DNA of 64,000 nucleotides from Pseudomonas arsenicoxydans (GCF_900103875.1 NZ_LT629705.1:2241001-2305000); one strand, 5' to 3'. Positions 1 to 13,183 are shown, numbered from the stretch's first letter. Translations and numbers: made by a program. The notes: a model not told the origin generated them from the sequence alone.

Positions 1-456
1 TCGAGCCTGCGCACGTTCGCCGGGCTTGAGCATCGCTGCCAGTGGGTCCGTGACCTGGATGGCGTGAGCTACTACAACGATTCCAAAGCCACCAACGTCG
101 GCGCCGCACTGGCAGCCATCGAAGGCTTGGGCGCGGACATCGACGGCAAGGTGGTGTTGATTGCCGGGGGCGACGGCAAAGGCGCTGACTTCAAGGATTT
201 GCGTGATCCCGTGGCCGCCAACTGCCGCGCCGTCATTTTGATGGGCCGCGACTCCGACAAGATCGGTGAGGCCATCGGCGATGCGGTGCCGTTGATCCGG
301 GTCGGTTCGCTGGTCGAAGCGGTGGAGCAATGCCGCGCCGCTGCACAACCTGGCGATGTGGTGCTGCTGTCGCCAGCCTGCGCCAGTTTCGACATGTTCA
401 AGAATTATGAAGACCGTGGTCACCAGTTCGTCCGCGCTGTGGAGGATCTGGCATGA
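1..456 (+). CDS. murD: UDP-N-acetylmuramoylalanine-D-glutamate ligase, C-terminal part (5' end outside window)
   Basis: The frame is open from base 1, so this is the last 151 residues of a longer protein. It is the Mur ligase C-terminal domain, which helps bind ATP and the incoming D-glutamate in the cytoplasmic step that adds the second residue of the peptidoglycan stem peptide. Visible marks are GLEHRCQWV near fragment residues 8-16, the family signature DSKATN at 27-32, GGDGKG, and SPACASFD about 30 residues from the end. The stop codon overlaps the ftsW start as ATGA. Its position immediately before ftsW-murG-murC is the usual dcw order, which supports murD over other Mur ligases. Confidence 0.95.
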   Translation, partial: SSLRTFAGLEHRCQWVRDLDGVSYYNDSKATNVGAALAAIEGLGADIDGKVVLIAGGDGKGADFKDLRDPVAANCRAVILMGRDSDKIGEAIGDAVPLIRVGSLVEAVEQCRAAAQPGDVVLLSPACASFDMFKNYEDRGHQFVRAVEDLA

Positions 457-1670
457 GCCTGCGAAACATCATCAAGCCATACCCGTCGCCGATCATCACC
501 GGGCGCGGTATCGATCTCGACTTCCCGATGCTCGCCGGCTGCCTGGCCTTGATCGGCCTCGGGCTGGTCATGATCGCCTCGGCTTCGACCGAAGTGGCGG
601 CGGCGCAATCGGGCAGCGCCCTGTATTACATGATTCGCCACCTTATCTATATCGTGCTGGGCCTGGGCGCCTGCGTCATCACCATGATGATTCCGATCGC
701 CACCTGGCAACGCCTGGGCTGGCTGATGCTGCTGGGTGCGTTCGGTCTGCTGGTGATGGTGATCGTTCCGGGGATCGGCCGTGAAGTGAACGGTTCGATG
801 CGCTGGATCGGCTTCAGTTTCTTCAACGTTCAGCCTTCCGAGATCGCCAAGGTGTTCGTGGTGATCTACCTCGCCGGTTACCTGGTGCGTCGCCAGAAAG
901 AAGTGCGCGAAAGCTGGATGGGCTTCTTCAAGCCGTTCATCGTTCTGCTGCCAATGGCTGGCCTGCTGCTGATGGAGCCGGACTTCGGTGCCACCGTCGT
1001 AATGATGGGTGCCGCCGCGGCGATGCTGTTCCTTGGTGGGGTCGGGCTGTTCCGGTTTTCCCTGATGGTGGTCCTGGCGGTTGCGGCGGTGGTGTTGCTG
1101 ATTCAAGTGCAACCCTATCGAATGGCGCGTCTTACCAACTTTGCCGATCCATGGGCCGACCAGTTCGGCGCCGGGTATCAATTGTCGCAAGCCTTGATCG
1201 CGTTTGGTCGCGGCGAATGGCTGGGTGTTGGCCTGGGCAACAGCGTGCAGAAACAGTTCTACCTGCCAGAAGCCCACACCGACTTCGTGTTCTCGGTCCT
1301 GGCTGAAGAGCTGGGGGCCGTGGGTTCCTTGTGCACGGTCGCGCTGTTCGTCTTCGTGTGTATTCGCGGCATGTACATCGGTTATTGGGCTGAGAAGGCC
1401 AAGCAGTTTTTCGCCGCCTACATTGCGTACGGCTTGTCGTTCCTGTGGATCGGCCAGTTCCTGATCAACATCGGTGTGAACGTCGGTCTGCTGCCGACCA
1501 AAGGCCTGACCTTGCCGTTCCTCAGTTATGGCGGCAGTTCGTTGGTGATCTGCGGTGCCTGCCTTGGGTTGTTATTGCGCATCGAGTGGGAGAGTCGAAC
1601 CCATCTGGGCAGCGAAGAGATGGAATTCCATGAGAGCGACTTCGCCGAGGAGTCGACCCATGGGCGCTAA
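453..1670 (+). CDS. ftsW: Lipid II polymerase FtsW (SEDS family, septal peptidoglycan glycosyltransferase)
   Basis: A 405-residue polytopic inner-membrane protein with about ten hydrophobic segments, the usual size for FtsW. It polymerises lipid II at the division septum together with FtsI. SEDS family marks seen are NVQPSEIAK in the second quarter, EAHTDFVFSV holding the probable catalytic aspartate (about D277), and the C-terminal block LPTKGLTLPFLSYGGSS. The start overlaps the murD stop (ATGA) and the stop overlaps the murG start by 11 bases, so the genes are likely translationally coupled. RodA is the alternative in this family, but the dcw location argues for FtsW. Confidence 0.96.
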   Translation: MSLRNIIKPYPSPIITGRGIDLDFPMLAGCLALIGLGLVMIASASTEVAAAQSGSALYYMIRHLIYIVLGLGACVITMMIPIATWQRLGWLMLLGAFGLLVMVIVPGIGREVNGSMRWIGFSFFNVQPSEIAKVFVVIYLAGYLVRRQKEVRESWMGFFKPFIVLLPMAGLLLMEPDFGATVVMMGAAAAMLFLGGVGLFRFSLMVVLAVAAVVLLIQVQPYRMARLTNFADPWADQFGAGYQLSQALIAFGRGEWLGVGLGNSVQKQFYLPEAHTDFVFSVLAEELGAVGSLCTVALFVFVCIRGMYIGYWAEKAKQFFAAYIAYGLSFLWIGQFLINIGVNVGLLPTKGLTLPFLSYGGSSLVICGACLGLLLRIEWESRTHLGSEEMEFHESDFAEESTHGR

Positions 1671-2722
1671 CGTATTGATCATGGCGGGCGGCACCGGCGG
1701 CCACGTGTTTCCGGCGCTGGCTTGCGCTCGCGAGTTTCAGGCCCGCGGCTACACCGTGCACTGGCTTGGAACACCCCGTGGCATCGAGAACGACCTGGTG
1801 CCGATGGCCGGTATCGAGCTGCATCGGATCAACGCCAGCGGCGTGCGCGGCAAGGGCAAATTGTCCCTGCTCAAGGCCCCATTCATGGTGATCAAATCCG
1901 TCTGGCAGGCGCGGGCGATCATTCGTCAGCTGCGGCCGGTGTGCGTCGTTGGCTTCGGTGGTTTTGTGACCGGTCCTGGTGGTGTCGCAGCCAAACTGGC
2001 CGGTGTGCCGGTGATCGTTCATGAGCAGAACGCGGTGGCCGGTACCGCCAATCGGTTGCTGGTGCCGTTGGCCGCCCGAGTCTGTGAAGCGTTCCCCGAC
2101 ACCTTTACCCTGTCGGACAGCCGTCGGACCACCGGCAACCCGGTGCGCACCGAGCTGTTCCTCGAAACACCGCGACAGGCCCTGGCCGGTCGCAAGGCGC
2201 GTTTGCTGATCCTGGGTGGAAGCCTGGGCGCAGAACCGTTGAACAAGTTGCTGCCTGAAGCCCTGTCGCTAGTCGCCCCCGACCTGCGCCCGGAAGTGTT
2301 TCATCAGGCCGGCAAAAACCACGATGAAGTGACTGCAGAGCGCTATCGCGCGGCTGGCGTCGAGGCGCAAGTGCAGCCCTTCATCAAAGACATGGCTCAA
2401 GCCTATGGCTGGGCCGACCTGGTGGTGTGCCGCGCAGGCGCATTGACCATCAGTGAACTGGCTGCCGCCGGTCTGCCCTCGTTGCTGGTGCCTTTGCCCC
2501 ACGCGATCGACGATCACCAGACCCGCAACGCCGATTATTTGGCCCGTGAAGGCGCTGCCTTCCTGATGCCGCAAAGAACGACTGGCGCAGCGGATCTTGC
2601 CGCACGCCTGACAGAGGTCCTGATGCAACCACAACGACTCAACGACATGGCCAGCGCGGCGCGCCGCCTCGCCAAACCCGATGCAACCCGTAACGTGGTC
2701 GATACCTGTCTGGAGGTGGCCC

Positions 2723-2730
<8 letters not shown>
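1660..2730 (+). CDS. murG: UDP-GlcNAc--lipid I N-acetylglucosaminyltransferase MurG
   Basis: A 356-residue GT28 glycosyltransferase that converts lipid I to lipid II on the cytoplasmic face of the membrane. The N-terminal glycine loop GGTGGH lies at residues 10-15, followed by FPALA. The second-domain loop GGSLGA and the nucleotide-sugar region with [20 protein letters not shown] are also present. The frame is open further upstream, but the ATG at 1660 gives the canonical N-terminus ([11 protein letters not shown]) and a normal length. It overlaps ftsW by 11 bases and murC by 8. Confidence 0.96.
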
Positions 2731-5148
<2,418 letters not shown>

Positions 5149-5152
5149 GACC

Positions 5153-6022
5153 ATGCAAGGCGCACAGCTGAGACATCAGCCCCCTCCAGTACCTGGCCGC
5201 AAGCCGGTGCCGCGGGGTGCCAGCCGAATGGTGGCGAAAGAGCCGATGTCCGCGCGCCTGCCGAAAGCCAATTTCGGCTTTCTCAAAGCCTTGTTCTGGC
5301 CGGTGCTGTTGGTTGCACTGGGGTTCGGCACTTACGAAGGCGCACAGCGTTTGCTGCCGTACGCCGACCGGCCGATCACCAAGATCAACGTACAGGGCGA
5401 TTTGAGTTACATCAGCCAGCAAGCGGTGCAGCAGCGGATCGCCCCGTACGTGGCGTCGAGCTTCTTCACCATCGACCTGGAGAGCATGCGCACCGAGCTT
5501 GAAACCATGCCATGGATTGCCCACGCCGAAGTGCGCCGGGTGTGGCCGGATCAAGTGGTGATCCGCCTGGAAGAGCAACTGCCCGTGGCCCGTTGGGGTG
5601 ATGAGTCGCTGTTGAACAACCAGGGGCAGGCCTTCACCCCGCGTGAACTGGCGAACTATGAACACTTGCCACAACTGTTCGGTCCTCAACGGGCACAACA
5701 GCAAGTGATGCAGCAATACCAGGTGCTGAGCCAGATGCTCAGGCCATTGGGCTTCTCGATTGCACGCCTGGAATTGCGTGAACGAGGCAGCTGGTTCCTG
5801 ACCACCGGCGCCGGCAGCGCTGGCCCGGGGATCGAACTGCTGCTGGGACGCGGCAACCTGGTGGAAAAGATGCGCCGCTTCATTGCCATCTACGACAAGA
5901 CGCTTAAAGAACAGATTACGAACATTGCGCGCATCGATCTGCGCTACGCCAACGGCCTCGCTGTTGGCTGGCGGGAACCTGTAGCGCCCACGACAGCCCA
6001 ACCCGCTGTCGCGAAGAATTAA
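5153..6022 (+). CDS. ftsQ: Cell division protein FtsQ
   Basis: A 289-residue bitopic divisome protein that links early cytoplasmic and late periplasmic components through the FtsQBL complex. A basic cytoplasmic tail of about 40 residues precedes one membrane segment ([18 protein letters not shown] region). A POTRA-like domain follows ([18 protein letters not shown], then [19 protein letters not shown]), then the beta domain with [16 protein letters not shown] near the end. The ATG at 5153 lies 4 bases after the ddlB stop; a longer upstream frame would bury it in ddlB. Confidence 0.93.
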   Translation: MQGAQLRHQPPPVPGRKPVPRGASRMVAKEPMSARLPKANFGFLKALFWPVLLVALGFGTYEGAQRLLPYADRPITKINVQGDLSYISQQAVQQRIAPYVASSFFTIDLESMRTELETMPWIAHAEVRRVWPDQVVIRLEEQLPVARWGDESLLNNQGQAFTPRELANYEHLPQLFGPQRAQQQVMQQYQVLSQMLRPLGFSIARLELRERGSWFLTTGAGSAGPGIELLLGRGNLVEKMRRFIAIYDKTLKEQITNIARIDLRYANGLAVGWREPVAPTTAQPAVAKN

Positions 6023-6037
6023 GAAGAGGCAGGACCC

Positions 6038-7297
6038 ATGGCAAACGTGCAAAGCGGCAAAATGATCGTCGGTCTCGATATCGGCACCTCCAAGGTGGTG
6101 GCGCTGGTCGGCGAGGTCTCGGACGACGGCACGCTGGAAATCGTCGGGATCGGCACTCATCCGTCCCGTGGCCTGAAGAAAGGCGTGGTGGTGAACATCG
6201 AGTCCACCGTGCAATCGATTCAGCGCGCGATCGAAGAAGCGCAGTTGATGGCCGGTTGCCGGATCCACTCGGCGTTCGTCGGCGTGGCCGGCAATCACAT
6301 CCGCAGCCTGAACTCCCACGGGATCGTGGCGATTCGTGATCGCGAAGTCAGCTCCGCCGACCTTGAGCGCGTCCTCGACGCCGCCCAGGCCGTGGCGATC
6401 CCGGCTGACCAGCGCGTATTGCACACCCTGCCGCAGGATTACGTGATCGATAACCAGGAAGGCGTTCGTGAGCCGCTGGGCATGTCGGGCGTACGTCTGG
6501 AAGCCAAGGTTCACGTGGTGACCTGCGCCGTCAACGCCGCACAGAACATTGAAAAATGCGTGCGTCGCTGTGGCCTGGAAATCGACGACATCATTCTCGA
6601 GCAACTGGCGTCCGCGTATTCGGTACTGACCGACGACGAGAAAGAGCTGGGCGTTTGCCTGGTGGACATCGGTGGCGGCACCACTGACATCGCGATCTTC
6701 ACCGAAGGCGCGATCCGTCACACCGCAGTGATCCCGATTGCGGGCGATCAGGTGACCAACGACATCGCGATGGCGTTGCGCACCCCGACCCAGTACGCCG
6801 AAGAAATCAAGATTCGCTACGCCTGCGCCCTGGCCAAGCTGGCCGGTGCCGGTGAAACCATCAAGGTCCCAAGCGTCGGCGACCGTCCACCGCGCGAGCT
6901 GTCCCGTCAGGCCCTGGCCGAAGTGGTCGAGCCGCGTTACGACGAACTGTTCACGCTGATCCAGGCCGAACTGCGCCGCAGCGGCTACGAAGACCTGATC
7001 CCGGCCGGCATCGTGCTGACCGGCGGTACTTCGAAAATGGAAGGCGCGGTCGAACTGGCCGAAGAGATCTTCCACATGCCGGTCCGCCTGGGCGTGCCTC
7101 ACGGCGTCAAGGGCCTGGACGATGTGGTCCGCAACCCGATTTATTCCACTGGCGTTGGCCTCTTGATGTATGGCCTGCAAAAGCAGTCCGACGGGATTTC
7201 GTTCTCGGGCATCAGCAGCCGCGACAGCTACAGCAATGAAGAACCGAAAGCCGCCTTGCTCGATCGCATCAAGAGCTGGGTACAGGGCAACTTCTAA
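6038..7297 (+). CDS. ftsA: Cell division protein FtsA (actin-like Z-ring membrane tether)
   Basis: A 419-residue actin/Hsp70-fold ATPase that anchors FtsZ to the membrane and recruits later division proteins. The phosphate-1 motif VGLDIGTSKVVALVG is at the N-terminus and phosphate-2 is VDIGGGTTDIAIF. The adenosine motif GIVLTGGTSKMEG lies about three quarters along. The last residues (LLDRIKSWVQGNF) form the amphipathic membrane-targeting helix. A purine-rich ribosome site (AAGAAGAGG) lies upstream of the ATG, 15 bases after ftsQ. Confidence 0.96.
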   Translation: MANVQSGKMIVGLDIGTSKVVALVGEVSDDGTLEIVGIGTHPSRGLKKGVVVNIESTVQSIQRAIEEAQLMAGCRIHSAFVGVAGNHIRSLNSHGIVAIRDREVSSADLERVLDAAQAVAIPADQRVLHTLPQDYVIDNQEGVREPLGMSGVRLEAKVHVVTCAVNAAQNIEKCVRRCGLEIDDIILEQLASAYSVLTDDEKELGVCLVDIGGGTTDIAIFTEGAIRHTAVIPIAGDQVTNDIAMALRTPTQYAEEIKIRYACALAKLAGAGETIKVPSVGDRPPRELSRQALAEVVEPRYDELFTLIQAELRRSGYEDLIPAGIVLTGGTSKMEGAVELAEEIFHMPVRLGVPHGVKGLDDVVRNPIYSTGVGLLMYGLQKQSDGISFSGISSRDSYSNEEPKAALLDRIKSWVQGNF

Positions 7298-7304
7298 CGA
7301 AGCA

Positions 7305-7364
7305 GTTTCAAGCGGCAAGTTTCAAGCGACAAGCAGTAAAAGCAGTAAAAGCAGCAAAAGCAGT
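7305..7364 (+). repeat. Direct and tandem repeats in the ftsA-ftsZ gap
   Basis: Two kinds of short repeat sit back to back. A 14-base unit GTTTCAAGCGGCAA (7305-7318) is repeated with one mismatch at 7319-7332. It is followed by a 9-base tandem array AGCAGTAAA, AGCAGTAAA, AGCAGCAAA plus a partial fourth copy (7332-7364). The block is non-coding, just upstream of the ftsZ ribosome binding site (AAAGGAGAGGG). The repeats are read directly; any effect on ftsZ expression is a guess. Confidence 0.8.
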
Positions 7365-7400
7365 AGGCGAAAAAACTAGAGAACGTAAAGGAGAGGGAAA

Positions 7401-8594
7401 ATGTTCGAACTCGTAGACAACATCCCCGCAAGCCCGGTTATTAAAGTTATCGGTGTTGGCGGAGGCGGCGGCAACGCTGTCAACCACATGGTCAAGAGCA
7501 ACATTGAAGGCGTTGAATTCATCTGCGCCAACACTGATGCCCAGGCGCTGAAATCCATCGGCGCGCGGACCATTCTGCAACTGGGTACCGGCGTGACCAA
7601 AGGTCTGGGCGCTGGCGCCAACCCTGAAGTAGGTCGTCAGGCCGCTCTCGAAGACCGTGAGCGCATTGCCGAAGTCCTGCAGGGCACCAACATGGTGTTC
7701 ATCACCACCGGCATGGGCGGTGGTACCGGTACCGGTGCTGCGCCGATCATTGCTGAAGTGGCCAAGGAAATGGGGATTCTCACCGTTGCGGTGGTGACTC
7801 GTCCGTTCCCGTTCGAAGGCCGCAAGCGCATGCAGATCGCCGACGAAGGTATCCGTCTGCTGTCTGAAAGCGTTGACTCGTTGATCACCATTCCCAACGA
7901 GAAACTGCTGACCATCCTCGGTAAGGACGCAAGTCTCTTGTCGGCTTTCGCCAAGGCTGACGATGTACTGGCCGGTGCCGTTCGCGGTATCTCCGACATC
8001 ATCAAGCGTCCGGGCATGATCAACGTCGACTTTGCCGACGTACGCACCGTGATGAGCGAAATGGGCATGGCGATGATGGGCACTGGCTGCGCCAGCGGTC
8101 CGAACCGTGCACGCGAGGCCACCGAAGCGGCCATTCGCAACCCGTTGCTCGAAGACGTGAACCTGCAAGGTGCACGCGGCATTCTGGTGAACATCACCGC
8201 CGGTCCTGACCTGTCCCTGGGTGAGTACTCCGACGTGGGTAGCATCATCGAAGCCTTCGCTTCCGAGCACGCAATGGTCAAGGTCGGTACCGTTATCGAT
8301 CCGGACATGCGCGACGAACTGCACGTGACCGTGGTTGCTACCGGTCTGGGCGCTAAAATCGAGAAGCCTGTGAAGGTCATCGACAATACCGTTCACACCT
8401 CGATGGCTTCCCAGCCGCAACAATCGGCACCCGCTCGTCAGGAACAACCAGCGGTAAACTACCGTGACCTGGACCGTCCGACCGTCATGCGCAACCAGGC
8501 TCAGGCCGGTGCTGCGACTGCCGCGAAGATGAATCCGCAAGATGACCTGGACTACCTGGACATCCCGGCATTCCTGCGTCGTCAGGCTGATTGA
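7401..8594 (+). CDS. ftsZ: Cell division GTPase FtsZ
   Basis: A 397-residue tubulin homologue that forms the Z-ring. N-terminal GVGGGGGNAVNHM, the tubulin signature GGGTGTGAAPI, and the T7 loop NVDFADVRTVM that completes the GTPase site of the neighbouring subunit are visible. After a glutamine-rich linker, the conserved tail LDYLDIPAFLRRQAD is the binding site for FtsA and ZipA. A strong ribosome site (AAAGGAGAGGG) precedes the ATG. It has a longer upstream gap than its neighbours (about 100 bases), which suggests extra transcriptional input. Confidence 0.97.
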   Translation: MFELVDNIPASPVIKVIGVGGGGGNAVNHMVKSNIEGVEFICANTDAQALKSIGARTILQLGTGVTKGLGAGANPEVGRQAALEDRERIAEVLQGTNMVFITTGMGGGTGTGAAPIIAEVAKEMGILTVAVVTRPFPFEGRKRMQIADEGIRLLSESVDSLITIPNEKLLTILGKDASLLSAFAKADDVLAGAVRGISDIIKRPGMINVDFADVRTVMSEMGMAMMGTGCASGPNRAREATEAAIRNPLLEDVNLQGARGILVNITAGPDLSLGEYSDVGSIIEAFASEHAMVKVGTVIDPDMRDELHVTVVATGLGAKIEKPVKVIDNTVHTSMASQPQQSAPARQEQPAVNYRDLDRPTVMRNQAQAGAATAAKMNPQDDLDYLDIPAFLRRQAD

Positions 8595-8626
8595 TGGAAT
8601 GTATCAGGGCTATGAAGGTGATTGGT

Positions 8627-8654
8627 GTTCAGCAAAGGTCTGGTCTGCTATTAT
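8627..8654 (+). promoter_or_regulatory. Possible lpxC promoter
   Basis: In the ftsZ-lpxC gap there is a good -10 hexamer TATTAT (8649-8654) with a poor -35 candidate GTTCAG about 16 bases before it. lpxC often has its own promoter at the end of dcw clusters, so a promoter is expected here, but the -35 match is weak and I cannot exclude read-through from ftsZ. Confidence 0.3.
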
Positions 8655-8670
8655 CGCCAGCCTTTGTTGA

Positions 8671-9618
<948 letters not shown>

Positions 9619-9640
9619 GTAAAAACCTCTCTAGTTTTTA

Positions 9641-9667
9641 AAGGCTGCCTTCGGGTGGCCTTTTTTT
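9641..9667 (+). terminator. Rho-independent terminator after lpxC
   Basis: The arms GGCTGCC and GGTGGCC (two G-U pairs) with a TTCG tetraloop form a hairpin followed by TTTTTTT, 23 bases after the lpxC stop. It closes the dcw-lpxC transcription unit. Confidence 0.9.
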
Positions 9668-9710
9668 ATGCCTGCATAATTGTCCCCGCACAAAGTGGGA
9701 ACGATCCGCC

Positions 9711-11207
9711 TCAGGCAGAAGAAACTACCCGATTACGCCCATTTTCCTTGGCCTGATACAGCGCCTTGTCCGCCGCGAACAGCACACTTTCCAGGCTGAT
9801 ATCAGTCGCTGTCGTCCAAGTGCTGATACCAATACTGACAGTGATGGGCGAATCGGCGCCCTCAATGAACGGTAACTGCTCTACAGCTTTGCGGATGTAT
9901 TCGGCAATCTGCCGCGCTCCAGCGCTGTCGGTTTCCGCCAGGATCACCGAAAACTCTTCTCCACCGTAACGGGCCGCCAGATCCGCCGGTCGTCGCACAT
10001 GGGCGCTGATGACACTGGCCAACGTGCGCAACGCTTGGTCGCCGGCCTGATGGCCATACCGATCGTTGAAATCCTTGAAGTGGTCGGCATCAATCATCAG
10101 CACTGACAGTGGCTGACCCGATCGTTGCGCCCGAAACCATTCATGACGCAGGGCCTGGTCCAGCGTCCGGCGGTTGGCCAGCCCGGTCAAGGCATCGGTA
10201 GCAGCCAGTTGCGCCAGCTCCCGCTCGGCGTTGTGGCGCAGGCGCAGTTCCCGACAGAACAACCAGGTCAACCAGAGCAGGCTGATGCACAACGCCAGGG
10301 TCGCCACGCTGACCACCACCGTCGTGCGCTTCCAGGAGGCAAACACTTCATCGCTTGAGAGTGCAACGACGACGATCAGTGGCAGGTTGCCCACCTTGGA
10401 GAACGTGTACAGGCGTTTGTCCTGGTATTGGCTTGAAACGCTGGTGAAGCTGCCATTGCCTTCTTTGACGATGCGCTGGAAATTGGGGCGGTTGCTGAAA
10501 TCCTTGCCGACCAACTCTTCGGCCGGGCGCGGTTCCTGGGCCAGCAGGATGCCGTCCGAGCTGATCAGGTTGACCGAGCTGTCACGACCGATGTTCAAGC
10601 TGTTGAACAATTGATCGAAGTAACTCAGGCGCATGGCAGCTTCGGCGACACCGAGAAATTCGCCCTGCGCGCCGCTGAGCCGGCGACTGAAGCTGATTCG
10701 CCACTCATGTTCAGGCTTTCTGGAGCGAAAGGGACGGCTGATGAACATGCCCGGATCGCGATTGCTCAGGTGCGACTGAAAGTATTCGCGGTCGGCATAA
10801 TTGCCATTTCTGGGCTCAACCGAGGCCGAGTCGGCGATGACGTCGCCCTTGTTGTCCAGCAACAGAATATCGCCCTTGTACGGCGCGGCCGTGGCACGAT
10901 CAAACAAGGCCAGATGGCGGATGGCGGGGGAAACGTTCTTAAGGTCTTCTCGTTGCGAGGCCGCTATCAGACCGAGCAGGGACAGGTCGTAGAGCTCGAC
11001 ATTGCGCAGCACATCGGCGTCGATCAATTGCACGATGTTGGACGCGGCGCGTGTGGCAGACAGTTCTGCGTTCGCGCGCTCACGGACCAGCAGGAATGCC
11101 ACGATACTCAGTATGGCGACTACCAGCAGCAAACTGCCGAGAACCAGAAGCCGCTCCGACCGGGGCGAACGGACCGGATCTTGAGGTTGTGCACTGCTCA
11201 CGCTCAT
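9711..11207 (-). CDS. Membrane-bound diguanylate cyclase with periplasmic sensor (dCache-type) and GGDEF domain
   Basis: A 498-residue inner-membrane enzyme expected to make cyclic di-GMP. An N-terminal membrane segment (LLVLGSLLLVVAILSIVAF) and a second one near the middle (VVSVATLALCISLLWL) flank a periplasmic domain of about 260 residues with the look of a Cache sensor (YADREYFQSHL, ISRPFRSR). The C-terminal GGDEF domain has an intact active site RYGGEEF (about 413-419) and an inhibitory RxxD site (RPAD) five residues earlier. An in-frame extension reaches the next gene's terminator, so I start at the ATG giving MSVSSAQPQ. The ligand is unknown. Confidence 0.85.
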   Translation of the reverse strand: MSVSSAQPQDPVRSPRSERLLVLGSLLLVVAILSIVAFLLVRERANAELSATRAASNIVQLIDADVLRNVELYDLSLLGLIAASQREDLKNVSPAIRHLALFDRATAAPYKGDILLLDNKGDVIADSASVEPRNGNYADREYFQSHLSNRDPGMFISRPFRSRKPEHEWRISFSRRLSGAQGEFLGVAEAAMRLSYFDQLFNSLNIGRDSSVNLISSDGILLAQEPRPAEELVGKDFSNRPNFQRIVKEGNGSFTSVSSQYQDKRLYTFSKVGNLPLIVVVALSSDEVFASWKRTTVVVSVATLALCISLLWLTWLFCRELRLRHNAERELAQLAATDALTGLANRRTLDQALRHEWFRAQRSGQPLSVLMIDADHFKDFNDRYGHQAGDQALRTLASVISAHVRRPADLAARYGGEEFSVILAETDSAGARQIAEYIRKAVEQLPFIEGADSPITVSIGISTWTTATDISLESVLFAADKALYQAKENGRNRVVSSA

Positions 11208-11281
11208 GGTTCTGGCTTCTGTTGACGAGGCGTCTTGAACGATTGGCTGTTGGCGTTCAGTGCGCGGTAAAAATCCCGGAT

Positions 11282-11308
11282 AAAAAAAAGCCAGCAAAAC
11301 GTGCTGGC
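11282..11308 (-). terminator. Terminator of the OprD-family gene
   Basis: Perfect arms GCCAGCA and TGCTGGC around a 5-base loop, with eight consecutive A on the plus strand giving a U-tract on the minus strand. It lies just after the porin stop codon and before the diguanylate cyclase start. Confidence 0.9.
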
Positions 11309-11325
11309 CTTTTGTTCGTTGCAGT

Positions 11326-12645
11326 TTAGAAGACATTCAGCGGGTAGTCGACGATCACCCTGTATTCGTCTGTGTCCTGGTCCAGAGCGCCGTAGCCGTT
11401 GCCGCCCCTGTTCGTCGCCCATTGCAGATGCACGGCCAGGTCCTTGGCGTTGCCATCCTGGACCACGTATTTGAGATCAATGTCGCGTTCCCAGTGCTTG
11501 GCATTTTTGCCGTCGGCGCTGTACCACGAGGCATATCCGCGGCTGTCCGGGTCAACCTTGGTCAGGTCCAGTTTGCCCCGTGAGTACGAAAGCGCCGAGG
11601 TCAGGCCGGGCAAGCCGAGGCTAGCAAAGTCGTAGGCGTACTTGAGTTTCCACGAGCGTTCGTTCGGGCCATTGAAGTCCGAATACTGCTGGGAATTGTC
11701 GAGGAAAATGCTATCGCCCTGGCTGATGTAGTCGAACGGCGTGTTGCCGTTGACCCGCTGATACGCCGCGGTAACGCTGTGATTGCCCACGCCGACAGTG
11801 AAATGCAGGCTGTAGGTGTTGTTGTCGATGTTGCCCAGCAGCGCGTCGCCGGTGTCTTGCGTGTGATAGAAGTGCAGGCCCGGGTTGAGGCTGACCAGAT
11901 CATTCAGCGCGTAGGTGTAATCCAGGTCGTAGTAGTACTGGTTCCAGATGTCCTTGAGCTCGGACGCATAAAGGCTACTGGTCAACCCCGGTAGGCCGCT
12001 CCAGGCCACGCCGGCCCAATTCAGGTGCTGACTTTCGTCACCCTCTGCCAGGCTGCCGTACGAGGTGCTGATTCGGGTATGGCCGCTCTGATTGTAAGGC
12101 TTGGTGAAGCTCGCCTGGCCGCCTTCGATGAGGAAACCGTCGAAACTGTGGTTGGTCAGGCTGACGCCGCGAAAGGTTTGCGGCAGCATGCGGGTCTCGC
12201 CGCCGGCAATTACCGGGTTGTTGAGGAACAGGTCGCCGGCCTTCAACTCGGTATCGAAAGCACGCATTTTCAGCGTGGCGCCCGCCGTCGAGAACGATCC
12301 CGGCGCTTTGCCGTTGCCATCGCTGACCGGCAGGATGCTTGAGTTATCCGTGCCGCCACCGCCGTCGAGCTTGAGCCCGAGCATGGCGTTGACATCGATA
12401 CCGAAACCCACGGTGCCCTGGGTGTAGCCCGAATTGAAAATGCCAAGAAAGCCCTGGCCCCATTCGATGTTGTCGTCCGTCTGCTGCAGGCGGTTGCGGT
12501 TCATGTAGTAGTTGCGAGCGTTGAGGTTAAGGCTAGAACCTTGCACAAACCCTTCGGGGTGGGTGTCGTCGGCGGCGTGGGCGGTGGTGGTCATCGTTGC
12601 AGCAACTGCAATGAACAACGGGCTGAAACTGAGGGGAAAACGCAC
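11326..12645 (-). CDS. OprD-family outer-membrane porin
   Basis: About 439 residues with a GTG start, a signal peptide ending TTTAHA, and a beta-barrel pattern ending in a phenylalanine (DYPLNVF), typical of OprD/Occ channels for small organic nutrients. Family marks are [15 protein letters not shown] after the signal, [29 protein letters not shown], and the repeated alternating aromatic strands ([15 protein letters not shown]). An ATG-like start further upstream would add an unlikely leader; the GTG at 12645 has AGGAG 11 bases away and begins a proper signal peptide. The substrate cannot be told from sequence. Confidence 0.88.
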   Translation of the reverse strand: MRFPLSFSPLFIAVAATMTTTAHAADDTHPEGFVQGSSLNLNARNYYMNRNRLQQTDDNIEWGQGFLGIFNSGYTQGTVGFGIDVNAMLGLKLDGGGGTDNSSILPVSDGNGKAPGSFSTAGATLKMRAFDTELKAGDLFLNNPVIAGGETRMLPQTFRGVSLTNHSFDGFLIEGGQASFTKPYNQSGHTRISTSYGSLAEGDESQHLNWAGVAWSGLPGLTSSLYASELKDIWNQYYYDLDYTYALNDLVSLNPGLHFYHTQDTGDALLGNIDNNTYSLHFTVGVGNHSVTAAYQRVNGNTPFDYISQGDSIFLDNSQQYSDFNGPNERSWKLKYAYDFASLGLPGLTSALSYSRGKLDLTKVDPDSRGYASWYSADGKNAKHWERDIDLKYVVQDGNAKDLAVHLQWATNRGGNGYGALDQDTDEYRVIVDYPLNVF

Positions 12646-12746
12646 TTGCGGTAAAGCTCCTTGGGGTCGATCAAGCACTTCATTAGTTGAAGTACAGGAT
12701 GTTTCTTGTAAGGGGAGACGAACGAAGCCGGTGTTAAACCACAACG

Positions 12747-12771
12747 AAAAAAAGCCGCTGATAGCAGCGGC
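12747..12771 (-). terminator. Terminator of the small exported protein gene
   Basis: Perfect 7-bp hairpin GCCGCTG-ATAG-CAGCGGC with seven A on the plus strand (a U-tract on the minus strand), about 70 bases beyond the stop of the gene ending at 12841. Confidence 0.88.
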
Positions 12772-12840
12772 TTTGAAGACAACTTTTCAAAGGGAAGAGC
12801 CGATGAAAAGTGTCGAGGGAAAAGGTGCGAACAGGGTGGG

Positions 12841-13065
12841 TCAGCTGTCTTTCTCAACCCGTGGCTGGGTGGCAGACGTGGACGTTTGAGGGGTTTGCGC
12901 AGCTTCCTGGGCTTTGGCCGTCATTTCACTCTGATACTGTTCGTAGTCGGCGGCACGCGCCTGCTGTTGTGCGACGAAGGTCTGCGACTCTTCAGCCATG
13001 GCGAACGGTGACAGGAACAATGAGGACAAAACGAAAGCGCTGGCAATACCCATAGTGTTGGACAT
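12841..13065 (-). CDS. Small exported protein of unknown function
   Basis: A 74-residue protein starting MSNTMGIAS, with a clear signal peptide ending in PFAMA. The mature part of about 50 residues is rich in Gln, Ala and Glu and contains FVAQQQARAADYEQYQ. The start at 13065 has AAGAAGG at proper spacing; an upstream in-frame start would place a charged leader before the signal. It has its own terminator. I do not recognise the family. It lies between the porin and a metal-type two-component system, but no shared function is evident. Confidence 0.7.
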   Translation of the reverse strand: MSNTMGIASAFVLSSLFLSPFAMAEESQTFVAQQQARAADYEQYQSEMTAKAQEAAQTPQTSTSATQPRVEKDS

Positions 13066-13183
13066 CTTTAAAACCTTCTTGCTTGGCAAGTGCTGTTTGG
13101 TGCGGCAAAGATAAGGGGGAATGGAGAGGGGAAAAAGAGCGGATTCATGAAAGGACTATTGCTGATAAAGCAACAGTTGATCG

